DNA from: CAYLLN01 sp964384375 | GTDB lineage: Bacteria > Planctomycetota > Planctomycetia > Pirellulales > Pirellulaceae | Reading direction: 5' to 3' | DNA length: 64,000 nt | Assembly: GCA_964384375.1 (NCBI GenBank) | Contig: CAYLLN010000006.1 | Location: 86,249 to 150,248, forward strand | Part shown: in pieces, positions 26,080 through 34,219 of the stretch | Position numbering within the stretch: position 1 is the first letter of the stretch | How the letters are laid out: each line of letters starts with the position of its first letter | The notes under the pieces: generated by a model | What the model was told of the DNA's origin: nothing | The model's input: only the letters and a program-made list of their open reading frames with translations | Databases searched by the model: none | Made by a program: the position numbers and the translations under genes

Positions 26080-26901
26080 ATGGCGACCAACCGCTACCTA
26101 GTTGCTTTCGTGCTGGGGCCTCTCTTGGCGCTCTCGTGGTTGCTGTTGATCGTCGTCGAGCCGGATGGACCGCCAACGAGGCTAACCACGGCCGTCATCA
26201 TCGGCTACATCCTTGGCACACAGTTCGGCCAGACGACGCTCGCCGCCGCCTGGACTGCGTTCGGACCCGCGCCGCTCTTGTGGCGTTTGCCCTTGTCACT
26301 GGCTTGGATCGGTGTGCTTTCGGTCGCACTCTTGGTCAACCTCACTCTGCACAAAGAACCGGCTGGGGTTGTCGTGCTCGTGATCGCCATCTGCCTGCTG
26401 GCACAATGGATCGCCGTGCAAATCCCGCTATGGGGGCTGGCCATCGGCTACGGCCTGCGCCTGCGGCACGACAGCGATCCTCCCGAAACGCCCCGCGACC
26501 GGCAGTTCGGCATTCGACAAGTGATGATCCTGACATTCATCGTGGCGGTGGTCCTGGGCGTCTGCCGGATGGTCGTCCTGCGCTCGGCTCAGCACTTCGG
26601 CGGTTCCAGCCTGGCCGAAGGTTGGTTTTTTGCCTTCCTGGCGGTGGCGGGAATCGTCATGACCTTTCCGCTCCTCCTGGCGGCCCTGTTGCCGCGGTTT
26701 TCGCTGGTTGCCGTGATCGGGGCGCTGGCACTCATCACGATTGGAACTTGGTTCGAGTTCCCTCTGGCCGCCATGGTTCCCGGTAGCCCTGGCGGAGGGA
26801 ACCTCGGTCCCGTGGCCTGGATCAACGCCTTTCAAGCCGCCTGGGTGCTGTCGGTTGTGGCCATCCTACGCTTTTGCGGTTACGGCATCGGCAGGGCGTA
26901 A
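26080..26901 (+). CDS. Polytopic membrane protein of unknown function
   Basis: A 273-residue protein with about eight hydrophobic helices and short loops. A hydrophilic segment LRLRHDSDPPETPRDRQ around residues 124-140 is followed by FGIRQVMILTFIVAVVLGVC. That pattern (a short basic stretch, [FS][GS][IL]R, then a helix) recurs in planctomycete membrane proteins of unknown role. No catalytic or transport motif is recognisable. It starts 22 bases after the isomerase-like gene and could be co-transcribed with it. I do not assign a function. Confidence 0.75.
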   Translation: MATNRYLVAFVLGPLLALSWLLLIVVEPDGPPTRLTTAVIIGYILGTQFGQTTLAAAWTAFGPAPLLWRLPLSLAWIGVLSVALLVNLTLHKEPAGVVVLVIAICLLAQWIAVQIPLWGLAIGYGLRLRHDSDPPETPRDRQFGIRQVMILTFIVAVVLGVCRMVVLRSAQHFGGSSLAEGWFFAFLAVAGIVMTFPLLLAALLPRFSLVAVIGALALITIGTWFEFPLAAMVPGSPGGGNLGPVAWINAFQAAWVLSVVAILRFCGYGIGRA

Positions 26902-27078
26902 GGCGTGAGTCCCTTTGCTATCAAAGCCAGCTAGCGGGGACTGCCGTTACGCGGCGAGCAATTCCCGTAAAACTTTGCCGCTTGGCGAAAGTTCGCGGCC
27001 GCGTCGTCCGATAATTGACCGTGACGTTCGTATCGACTTTGACGCCTGTGCCGGTCGTGCGGCCTTGGGAGCCTTCTC

Positions 27079-27321
27079 GTGATCAAGAATACTTCGACTC
27101 GCTGGCTGAATGCGACCCTTTGCACCCTGAGCCTGGGACTGGCGGCCGTCGCCAGCACTGGATGCCAAGGCACCTACGGCGGGCAGACGCTCCCCAGCCC
27201 GTATTACATCCAGGACGACATCCAGTACTTCCCGCCGGGCCCCGAGTTCAAGCTCTCGCGTGAGGCGGCGGCGCAGAAGGCGTACAAAGCCGATCTCGAA
27301 GCCCAGCAGCGCGGCCAGTAA
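27079..27321 (+). CDS. Small conserved planctomycete lipoprotein
   Basis: An 80-residue protein starting at GTG 27079, with a hydrophobic signal (about 9-27) and a lipobox ending ASTGC (Cys about residue 29). The mature part has GGQTLPSPYYIQDDIQYFPP and then FKLSREAAAQKAYKADLEAQ, a short helix. Similar small proteins with this GGQTLPSPYY..DD.QYFP segment are, from memory, common in planctomycetes, but no role is known to me. The gene ends just before a palindromic repeat element at 27327 and faces a thioredoxin-like gene. Confidence 0.72.
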   Translation: MIKNTSTRWLNATLCTLSLGLAAVASTGCQGTYGGQTLPSPYYIQDDIQYFPPGPEFKLSREAAAQKAYKADLEAQQRGQ

Positions 27322-27326
27322 GCAAC

Positions 27327-27425
27327 AAAGCCCCGACCAGTGGTCGGGGTGAATTTTGGCCAGACGATGGGGAAACGCGATTCAGTGCGATTGCCCTCCA
27401 CACCCTGACCAATGGTCAGGGCTTT
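27327..27425. repeat. Dispersed double-palindrome element, copy A
   Basis: A 99-base element bounded by AAAGCCC and GGGCTTT. It contains two 19-base perfect or near-perfect palindromes, 27331-27349 (CCCCGACCAGTGGTCGGGG) and 27403-27421 (CCCTGACCAATGGTCAGGG), separated by 53 bases. A second copy lies in opposite orientation at 60889-60966 with the same terminal sequences and order. It lies between convergent gene ends; the minus-strand thioredoxin stop codon (27425-27427) overlaps its edge. It could act as a bidirectional terminator as well as a REPIN-like mobile repeat. Confidence 0.8.
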
Positions 27426-27982
27426 CACGCCTCCTCGGCCAGCAATTCTTCTACGCGCTGGTCGATGTCCGTCGGCTTCTCTTTCCATTCGTATCGCATC
27501 TTGCCCGAGCGGTCGTACAGGCGGAATTGGGGGAGCGCCTCAAACTGGAAAGCGTTTGCAACTTCCTGCCCAACATCGTCGTAGTCGGAGAGCAGGTTGT
27601 CGAAGTCGGCACGGTGATCGGCTAGGAACTGCTCGACTTTCGGCTTGTCTTCCAGCAGGTCGAAACTGACGGCAATCGTCGCCAGTCCTTTGGCTTTGTG
27701 CCTGTTGTGCGTTTCGACGGTGTGCGGGAAAAACTCGACGCACGATTCGCACCAGGTTGCCCAATAATCGACGAAGACGACTTTTCCCTTGTGAGCGGCA
27801 ATCATCTCGGCGAGTTTCTTCTCGTCGCCGACATGGAGCATCACCGCAGCCTGTGGCGCCTTCTCGCCTGCGCTCTTCGCGCCCTTATCAACGGGCAGTG
27901 CATCTGACTCCATGACGGAGGACTGACAGCCCGCGACGAGGATCGCAGCGAACATCAGGAGCGCAAATCGGAAGGCAGGCAT
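27425..27982 (-). CDS. Thioredoxin-fold (TlpA-like) lipoprotein
   Basis: A 185-residue protein with a signal ending in the lipobox ILVAGCQ (Cys about 19), so probably anchored in the periplasm. A thioredoxin domain follows: GKVVFVDYWATWCESCVEFF carries the WCxxC active site, and the cis-Pro region is FEALPQFRLYDRSGK. TlpA-type proteins reduce disulfides or haem-ligand cysteines in exported proteins. This window encodes several exported c-type cytochromes, which need reduced CxxCH motifs, so a maturation role is possible but unproven. The stop overlaps the edge of the repeat at 27327-27425. A second extracytoplasmic redoxin gene lies upstream in the same orientation. Confidence 0.88.
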   Translation of the reverse strand: MPAFRFALLMFAAILVAGCQSSVMESDALPVDKGAKSAGEKAPQAAVMLHVGDEKKLAEMIAAHKGKVVFVDYWATWCESCVEFFPHTVETHNRHKAKGLATIAVSFDLLEDKPKVEQFLADHRADFDNLLSDYDDVGQEVANAFQFEALPQFRLYDRSGKMRYEWKEKPTDIDQRVEELLAEEA

Positions 27983-28072
27983 GAGAGGAAGGAATCTTCG
28001 CAGAGGTGTGATCGAGCGCGACTACTGGTCGCGGCTATGTATTTGGATGCCGCGAGAGATGCTCGCGCTACC

Positions 28073-28112
28073 AACAAAAAACCGCCACCACGGGAAGGCC
28101 CCGCAGTGGCGG
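28073..28112 (-). terminator. Intrinsic terminator of the redoxin gene
   Basis: On the minus strand, a GC-rich hairpin (arms 28112-28099 and 28094-28082, CCGCCAC paired with GTGGCGG) is followed directly by a run of T (complement of 28075-28081). It lies 25 bases after the stop of the redoxin gene at 28137-28709, so transcription probably ends before the TlpA-like gene. Confidence 0.85.
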
Positions 28113-28136
28113 ATCTGGGTCGTTAATAAGTACCGC

Positions 28137-28709
28137 TTACTTATTGGCAATGCCGCAACCGACGGCCCTCGTGTTGGTCACTTCGACCTTCTTGCCGGCC
28201 AGGATCGCCTCGACCGCGTCAATCACGTAGTGCTTGCTCGGCTTGGTCTGGCTGTCGTCGAACGCGCCGACGTAGGCGACCTTATGGGCGCCGTCGAGCA
28301 CGAAGATGTGTGGCGTGACCTTGGCGCCGTATTCGGTCGCCGACTTGCCGCTAGCGTCGAAGATGTAAGGGAAGTTGAAGCCCTTTTCTTCCGCGCGGGT
28401 TTTCATCACAGCCAGGTCTTCGCGGGCCTTGTTCGCGTTGATGGCGATAAACTTCACCCCCTTCTCGCCGTACTTCTTCTGGAACTCAACGAACCGGTCT
28501 TCATAGGCCACCGCAACCGGGCATTGGTTGCAGGTGAAGCAGACCACGATCGCCTTGGCATCCTTCATGCCATCGAGGCTGTATTCCTTGCCGTCGGTCC
28601 CCGGCAGAGCCTTGAACTCGGGGGCCTTCGCGCCGATTTCTAGCTCGACAGCAAACGCGGGGGCGCACAGCGCCACGATCGACAACGCGAGAAATGTGCG
28701 ACAAATCAT
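28137..28709 (-). CDS. Exported redoxin family protein
   Basis: A 190-residue protein with signal peptide (1-20, ending CAPAFA) and an AhpC/TSA-redoxin type thioredoxin fold. Visible are IGAKAPEFKALPGTDGKEYS, the active-site segment VVCFTCNQCPVAVAYEDRF (a CNQC motif, preceded by another Cys), IAINANKAREDLAVM, the cis-Pro strand VTPHIFVLDGAHKVAYVGAF, and a C-terminal TNTRAVGCGI. The last segment recurs in redoxins of planctomycetes and verrucomicrobia. It probably acts as a periplasmic thiol oxidoreductase. A clear intrinsic terminator follows, so it is likely monocistronic. The exact substrate is unknown. Confidence 0.87.
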   Translation of the reverse strand: MICRTFLALSIVALCAPAFAVELEIGAKAPEFKALPGTDGKEYSLDGMKDAKAIVVCFTCNQCPVAVAYEDRFVEFQKKYGEKGVKFIAINANKAREDLAVMKTRAEEKGFNFPYIFDASGKSATEYGAKVTPHIFVLDGAHKVAYVGAFDDSQTKPSKHYVIDAVEAILAGKKVEVTNTRAVGCGIANK

Positions 28710-28986
28710 GCGAACACTCCTAAAGATGGGAAACTCCGTTCTTCGCTAGCTAGGTGCCGCGGCAACACCGCCGGGCGAATGTTTCGTGTTTGCTTACGCA
28801 GCCGAATGCGACCGGTTCGGGAAGTGACAGAACGTTTGCCGAAACTTCACCGTGTCGAACTCTGGGCAAACGGGGAGGGAAATATCGGCGAGAACTTGAG
28901 CGACGTGAAAAAGTTGGTTTGATTTTAGGGGTAGCACTCGAAATGTCAACTATTTCAATGGCCCCCGTTGGTGGTAGGGTGAAAGG

Positions 28987-29466
28987 ATGTCCGACAACGG
29001 CATCAATCCGTATGCACCACCACAGGTTGCAAGTGAACCGGTCCAGCGACCGGAGCCCTTGTCGGCTGAGCAGGTCCGACAGCGACTGTTGGTTCCAGCG
29101 GTGGGAATTCTGTTGAGCGTGGTTATCAATGTTACGCCTGTCGTGTGGATCGTGATGTCGATCGTACTGGTTGTGGCTTATGGGGAGCGAGAATGGTTTA
29201 GCCTTGAGCTTGGATGGTCAGTCGTGGTGGTTTTTGTTACTTGCGTGGTGAATTGTCTGGCTGCTCGTGGCGCGATCGCCATGCTCAAGCTCACGGATTA
29301 TCGAGCGGCCATGCGCGGCGCGTGGTTTGCAATGGTGCCGTGTGGTCTGGGATGCTTTATCGCGTTGCCGTTTGCAATCTGGGCCGATTGGGTACTTCGC
29401 GATCCGCATGTCCATGCCGTGTTCTCGGGCGAGAAGCTCCGGTTCCTTTGGCCAGGAAGAAGCTGA
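28987..29466 (+). CDS. NPYAPPQ-type membrane protein (tandem copy 1)
   Basis: A 159-residue protein with a short cytoplasmic N-terminus containing NPYAPPQ (residues 6-12) and about four hydrophobic helices. The ATG at 28987 is preceded by GGTGAAAGG. The C-terminal half, with MLKLTDYRAAMRGAWFAMVP and FAIWADWVLRDPHVHAVF, is clearly related to the next gene. Planctomycete genomes encode many small membrane proteins with this N-terminal motif; none has a role I know of. Compared with its neighbour it lacks about 15 residues in the loop between the first and second helices. Confidence 0.78.
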   Translation: MSDNGINPYAPPQVASEPVQRPEPLSAEQVRQRLLVPAVGILLSVVINVTPVVWIVMSIVLVVAYGEREWFSLELGWSVVVVFVTCVVNCLAARGAIAMLKLTDYRAAMRGAWFAMVPCGLGCFIALPFAIWADWVLRDPHVHAVFSGEKLRFLWPGRS

Positions 29467-29526
29467 GGCGTGTGTTCCCCGATTCGGACTCGCCTGCGTC
29501 GCCAGTCGATTTACAATTCGAGTGTC

Positions 29527-30045
29527 ATGTCGTTCGACGCTCTCACCCACGATCCCAATCCTTACGCCCCGCCGCAGCCAGCCGCGAGCGATGAGCCGCC
29601 GCCGCTGTCGGCTGTGCAGGTAAAGGCCCGTCTGCGCACGCCGGCCTACGGCCTGATGGCGAGTGCGATCTGGGGGATCGGCGTCGCCATCTTCCTCGGC
29701 ACGACGCTGACGCTCGAAAAGCTCAGCCGCCTGCCGCGATTCACCGAGCAAGATCAGAACGAAGTTGCCACCTACGTTTGTATGTTGCTCGCGTTCGTAC
29801 TGGTCGGTATCAGCATCGCTCGCGGGGCCTGGGCGATGCTCACGGCGAGCGACCTCTTTGCCGCTCGCAACGCAGCGATCCTCGCCCTGCTTCCCTGTGG
29901 CGGGGCGTGGATCATCGGCTTTCCATTCGGCATCTGGGCGCTGTGGGTTTTGCGCGATCCGCGGGTGCGGCACGAATTCCGCCGCAAACAGCCCTGGCGA
30001 ATCGCTCTCCGTCAGGCTGCGAGTCCTTCCTCGCCCCCAGCATGA
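29527..30045 (+). CDS. NPYAPPQ-type membrane protein (tandem copy 2)
   Basis: A 172-residue paralogue of the preceding gene. Shared blocks are NPYAPPQ, LSAxQVxxRLxxPA, the helix ending RGAWAMLTASD, and FGIWALWVLRDPRVRHEF at the C-terminus. The ATG at 29527 begins MSFDALTHDPNPYAPPQ; the frame extends upstream to 29470 but that would add a non-conserved basic segment. The gap to the first copy is 60 bases. The pair looks like a local duplication followed by divergence. The function is unknown. Confidence 0.78.
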   Translation: MSFDALTHDPNPYAPPQPAASDEPPPLSAVQVKARLRTPAYGLMASAIWGIGVAIFLGTTLTLEKLSRLPRFTEQDQNEVATYVCMLLAFVLVGISIARGAWAMLTASDLFAARNAAILALLPCGGAWIIGFPFGIWALWVLRDPRVRHEFRRKQPWRIALRQAASPSSPPA

Positions 30046-30193
30046 CCTATGTTTGCCTGCCACGGTTTGCGCTAAGGGGCAGGAATAACGGTTATGCCGG
30101 TTCTGCCTGTTGGCGCTGACCGCAGCTCGGGGGGAGCCTCGCCCTCCCATCGAACTTTGACTCCTGGCTCCTGACCCCTGACTCGCTTCCCCC

Positions 30194-31519
30194 ATGCCTG
30201 CCACCGAAGCTCCCGTCGGCGCTGGAAGTTTGCTGGCTTCGATCTTGTCGGAGGACGCTTTTCGTCCGGCCGAGCCCAAGACGATCGAAGAGACCGGCCT
30301 CACTGCCGCCCTCGTCGAAACGCTGATCCTCAAATACTTGATGCTCATCGGCTCAGCTGCCGGGCGACAGGTCGCCGACAACATCTGCCTGCCGTTCGTC
30401 ATTTTGGAGCCGATTTACACGTCGCTCCGCCAGCGGCAGCTCATCATCAACAGCGGCAGCGCGCAGCTCAATGACTTCATCTATTCGCTCACCGACCAAG
30501 GCCGGCAGCGGGCGAAGTCGGCGATGGAACAATGCTCGTACATCGGCGCCGCTCCGGTGCCGCTCGACGATTACATCGTCTCAGTCGAAGCCCAGACGAT
30601 TCGCGCCGAAGCTCCGCAGCGGCGGCACCTGCAAAAGGCGTTCTCCGACATCAGCGTCGAACAGGAGATGTTCGACATCCTTGGCCCCGCCGTAAACAGC
30701 GGCGCCGGCATGTTCCTCTACGGCGCTCCCGGCAACGGCAAGACGACGCTCGCCAAGCGGATCACCATGTGCTACGGCAACGCGGTCTGGATTCCCCGCG
30801 TCATCACCGAGGACGGCCAGTACATCAAATTGTTCGATGCCGCCTGCCACGAGCCGATCGAGAACACCTCGAGCACGCTACTGAAGATGGGCGAGAACGA
30901 CCGCCGCTGGATCAAGATCAAGCGGCCGACGGTCGTTGTCGGCGGCGAACTGACGATGGACGCCCTCGAAATTCGTCATGACCCGATCTCGAACGTCAGC
31001 GAGGCGAGCCTGCAGCTCAAAAGCAATTGTGGCTCTCTCTTGATCGACGACTTTGGCCGCCAGCGCATCTCGCCGACAGACCTCCTCAACCGCTGGATTA
31101 TTCCGCTCGAAAATCGGTTCGACTTTCTAATGCTTGCGACCGGTAAGAAGATTCAGGTCCCCTTCGAACAGCTTATCATCTTCTCGACGAACCTGGAGCC
31201 TACCGACCTGGCCGATGAAGCGTTCCTCCGCCGCATTCCGTACAAGATCGAAGTGGGCGATCCGTCTTCCGACGAATTCAAGACGCTCTTCAAGATCATC
31301 GCCAAGGGGCTGCACTGCGAGTTCCGCCCCGAAACGGTCGATTATCTGATTCGCGAACACTACGAGCCGGTCAGCCGCCCACTTCGCCGTTGCCAGCCTC
31401 GCGACCTCCTCAATCAGATTCGCAACTACTGCGTCTATAACGGCCTGCCAGTCGAAATGCGGAACGAGTACTTCGACCGCGTTGTGCCGAGCTATTTCAC
31501 GGTGGTGAGCGGGAAGTAG
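30194..31519 (+). CDS. AAA family ATPase with N-terminal accessory domain
   Basis: A 441-residue ATPase. The N-terminal 165 residues contain helical segments (IEETGLTAALVETLILKYLM, ICLPFVILEPIYTSLRQRQL) that look like a winged-helix or adaptor domain. The AAA module has Walker A GAPGNGKTT (about 178-186), Walker B SLLIDDFG, a sensor-1 strand LIIFSTNLEP, and an arginine-finger region EAFLRRIPYKI. Walker B ends DD rather than the usual DE, which may alter hydrolysis. The C-terminal helical lid follows. No operon partner identifies its machine; neighbours are small membrane proteins and a divergent-side fumarase. I cannot name the family. Confidence 0.8.
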   Translation: MPATEAPVGAGSLLASILSEDAFRPAEPKTIEETGLTAALVETLILKYLMLIGSAAGRQVADNICLPFVILEPIYTSLRQRQLIINSGSAQLNDFIYSLTDQGRQRAKSAMEQCSYIGAAPVPLDDYIVSVEAQTIRAEAPQRRHLQKAFSDISVEQEMFDILGPAVNSGAGMFLYGAPGNGKTTLAKRITMCYGNAVWIPRVITEDGQYIKLFDAACHEPIENTSSTLLKMGENDRRWIKIKRPTVVVGGELTMDALEIRHDPISNVSEASLQLKSNCGSLLIDDFGRQRISPTDLLNRWIIPLENRFDFLMLATGKKIQVPFEQLIIFSTNLEPTDLADEAFLRRIPYKIEVGDPSSDEFKTLFKIIAKGLHCEFRPETVDYLIREHYEPVSRPLRRCQPRDLLNQIRNYCVYNGLPVEMRNEYFDRVVPSYFTVVSGK

Positions 31520-31558
31520 GTTCCTTCCACCGCAAGAATTTGCGTCGGGATTGTAGAG

Positions 31559-32980
31559 CTATTTCGGCTCCGTCATGCTCATCGGATCGAGGGCCTCGCG
31601 GAGCGTCGCTTCCGGAAGGATGCCCTGCTCGCGGCATAGCTCGCGGATCGTTTTGCCGCTTTTGAAGGCCTCCTTCGCTAGAGCCGCCGCCCGCTCGTAG
31701 CCGATGTGTGGGTTCAGGCTCGTCACCATCGCCAGGCTCTTCTCGACCGAGGCTTCACACGCTTCAGCGTTGGCCTGCATCTCCAAGGCACAGAAATCGA
31801 CGAACGCCCGGCACGACGAGGCCAGCAGCGTCACGCTTTCCAATGCGGCATGCCCCATGACGGGCATCATGATGTTGAGCTGGAACTGCCCACCGGTCGC
31901 CCCGCTGAAGGCGAGCGTTTGATCGTTGCCGATCACGCGGGCTGCCACTTGCATTAGGCTTTCGCACATCACCGGGTTCACTTTCCCCGGCATGATCGAG
32001 CTCCCCGGCTGCCGGTCGGGGAGCATGATCTCGTAAAACCCGCAGCGCGGGCCACTGCCAAGCCAGCGAATGTTGTTCGAGACGTTGAAGAGTGTGACGG
32101 CGATCGTGCGAAGCTGGCCGTGGCATTCGACGAGGCCGTCGCGTTGGGCATTTGCCTCGAAGTGATTCGCCGCTTCGACAAACGGAATGCCGGTTTCGCT
32201 CGCCAGCGCGGCAGCGACGCGGTGGCCGAACTCGGGATGCGTATTGATGCCCGTCCCCACCGCAGTGCCGCCGGCCGGCAGTTCCAGGATTGGATCAATC
32301 GCCCGCTCGGCCCGCCCAATCGACAGCTCGATCTGCCGGGCCAGACCGCCGATCTCTTGGCCCAGGCGAAGCGGCGTGGCATCAGCCAGGTGCGTCCGGC
32401 CGATCTTGATGATCTTGTCCCACTCCGCAGCCTTCTGAGCGAGCGTTTCATACAACTTCCGCAGGCCCGGAATAAGGTCATTGCGAATCGCGATCGCAAC
32501 GGCGACGTGAATAGCCGTGGGGAACATGTCGTTGGTGCTCTGCCCCATGTTCACGTGGTCGTTCGGATGGACCGGCTTGTCTTTGTGAAAGCGATCCCCT
32601 TCGAGCAGCTCGATCGCCCGGTTCGCAATCACCTCGTTGGCATTCATGTTGCTCGACGTGCCGCTGCCGGTCTGAAAGACGTCGATCGGAAACTCGCGAT
32701 CGTGCTTCCCCTCGGCAACCTCGCGGCAGGCGGCAAGCAGGGCGTTCACCTGCACATCGGTCAACTTATTCTTGCCGGTCTGGGTCAGCTTTCCCAAGTC
32801 GCGATTGGCGATAGCGGCAGCGAGCTTCACGAGCCCCATCGCATGAATCAGTTGCGGCGGGAGCGGCCAGCCGGAGATGGGGAAGTTCTCGACGGCCCGC
32901 TGAGTCTGGGCGGAGTAGTAGGCCTGGGCGGGAACCTGAACCTCGCCCATCGAGTCTTTTTCAGTACGGAATTCGGACAT
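31559..32980 (-). CDS. fumC: Fumarate hydratase class II
   Basis: A 473-residue class II fumarase interconverting fumarate and malate in the TCA cycle. The family signature GSSIMPGKVNPV is present, with other conserved blocks DVFQTGSGTSSNMNANEVIA, HPNDHVNMGQSTNDMFPTAI, GRTHLADATPLRLGQEIGG and AGGTAVGTGINTHPEFG. Length is normal. The ATG at 32980 starts MSEFRTEKDSMGEVQVPAQA. It is a standalone gene, convergent with the AAA ATPase, with a long non-coding region upstream. Aspartase and argininosuccinate lyase share the superfamily, but the motif set fits FumC best. Confidence 0.95.
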   Translation of the reverse strand: MSEFRTEKDSMGEVQVPAQAYYSAQTQRAVENFPISGWPLPPQLIHAMGLVKLAAAIANRDLGKLTQTGKNKLTDVQVNALLAACREVAEGKHDREFPIDVFQTGSGTSSNMNANEVIANRAIELLEGDRFHKDKPVHPNDHVNMGQSTNDMFPTAIHVAVAIAIRNDLIPGLRKLYETLAQKAAEWDKIIKIGRTHLADATPLRLGQEIGGLARQIELSIGRAERAIDPILELPAGGTAVGTGINTHPEFGHRVAAALASETGIPFVEAANHFEANAQRDGLVECHGQLRTIAVTLFNVSNNIRWLGSGPRCGFYEIMLPDRQPGSSIMPGKVNPVMCESLMQVAARVIGNDQTLAFSGATGGQFQLNIMMPVMGHAALESVTLLASSCRAFVDFCALEMQANAEACEASVEKSLAMVTSLNPHIGYERAAALAKEAFKSGKTIRELCREQGILPEATLREALDPMSMTEPK

Positions 32981-33573
32981 GGCGAGAATGCAGTGGAGAG
33001 CGGCGGAATGTTTATAAGGATAACGCGTGCTGCCCGAATCGTACCGATTGGTGGCGGGCTGTCCAAGGACCGACCGTTACGCCAAGTTCAGAATCGAGCC
33101 GTTCCGCCGCAGGGAAGTACGGGCTCCTCTTGTATGTTCCCTAAGAGAGGATTTCCCAGTTCAATAGACCTCGCAACGAGCGGGGCTGCGCAGCCCCGCT
33201 TCTCTGACTCCGATGGCAATTCGCTTCCCTGATCGTCAAACTAGACTGGGAACGTGGCTAACCGTGAACGAAGGTGGCAACATGAAAGAGATCGGCAAAG
33301 GCACACGGCAATCTGGCAGATTCACGAACCTCGGGATTGCTCAACAATTTGCCAATGCTGCGATTCACTTCCTTCGGGACCACCGCTATGCCCGTACACA
33401 CGCGGACGGCGGGAGCATTCTGCCGATTGACAATGCGGCGTGGCGGTCAGTCCTCGATCTTGAATTCAATTCGTCAGTTGGCCGTCAGTAGGTCCCGCTT
33501 GCCGAACGGGACCTCGGACGAGGACGAAGTTCACACGGCGAACCAAGGTCCCTTCCGGCAGAAGGGACCTACC
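32981..33573. other. Non-coding region upstream of fumC with palindromes
   Basis: About 590 bases with no convincing gene. It holds the fumC promoter on the left, a 20-base perfect palindrome at 33180-33199 (GCGGGGCTGC plus its complement), and a doublet of 25-base hairpins at 33490-33570 just before the glycosyltransferase remnant. A 92-codon open frame (33213-33491) has no recognisable features. Confidence 0.6.
33490..33570. repeat. Inverted pair of 25-nt hairpins (REPIN-like)
   Basis: Hairpins at 33490-33514 and 33546-33570 each have a 10-base arm, a 5-base loop and a 10-base arm, with ends AGGTCC and GGACCT. Their loops are TGCCG and CGGCA, reverse complements, so the two units face each other across a 31-base spacer. 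A third unit with loop TGCCG and a compensated stem occurs at 61810-61834. Confidence 0.75.
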
Positions 33574-34140
33574 AAATCGGACGAGTTCTTGTTCATGGGG
33601 CGGCTGAACGACGACAAGGGGGTGGTGATTGCGATCGACGTGGCCAAGCGGGTCGGGCGGAGGATTGTGATCGTGGGACAAGGAAACCCGGAACGGTTCC
33701 TGAAAGACAATCCGCACGTGCGCTATGTGCCGCCGGTCGATGTCGAAGGTCGGCGCAAGCTGATGGCTGAGGCGGCGGCGCTGCTTTGTCCCACGCAGTA
33801 CATCGAGCCGCTGGGGAACGTTGCCCTGGAGGCCCAGGCCAGCGGCACGCCGGTCATCTGCACCGACTGGGGCGGCTTCACGGAAACGGTGCTGCACGGC
33901 GTGACCGGATACCGCTGCCGGACGATGGAGCAGTTCGTCTGGGCGGCCCGGAACATCGACCGGATTGACCCAGCCGCCTGCGGAAAGTAGGTGGCCGACA
34001 ACTTCTCGACCGAGCGAGTCGGGCAGATGTTCGAAGAGTATTACCGAATGCTTCTCGACCTGGCCGGCGACGGCTGGTATGCCGAGCGGCCGGAGCGGAG
34101 CGAACTGGACTGGCTCCGGAAGCGGTATCCAGCCACCTGA
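33574..34140 (+). pseudogene. Glycosyltransferase (GT4-type) remnant, truncated and with in-frame TAG
   Basis: From base 33577 the frame reads EFLFMGRLNDDKGVVIAIDV, then IVIVGQGNPERFLKDN, PPVDVEGRRKLMAEAAALLC, PTQYIEPLGNVALEAQASGT and VICTDWGGFTETVLHGVTGY, the C-terminal nucleotide-sugar-binding half of a group 1 glycosyltransferase, including the EPxGxxxxEAxAxGTPV-type motif. The N-terminal domain (about 170 residues) is absent; a palindromic repeat borders the left edge. A TAG at 33988-33990 interrupts the frame after AACGK; the same frame then continues VADNFSTERVGQMFEEYY to a stop at 34140, as expected for the family C-terminus. A TGG-to-TAG change is a simple explanation. It is most likely non-functional. 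Confidence 0.85.
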
Positions 34141-34219
34141 GCGGTAACGCGCTGGTACAAACAGCTCCAAGCACCCGCTACACTCGTGGCAACGACCACC
34201 ATCTCTCGGAGCTGCCGCG

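Noticed and set aside
33213..33491. 92-codon open frame between fumC and the glycosyltransferase remnant
   Set aside because: No domain, no export signal, no clear ribosome binding site, and its end runs up to the hairpin doublet; more likely non-coding.
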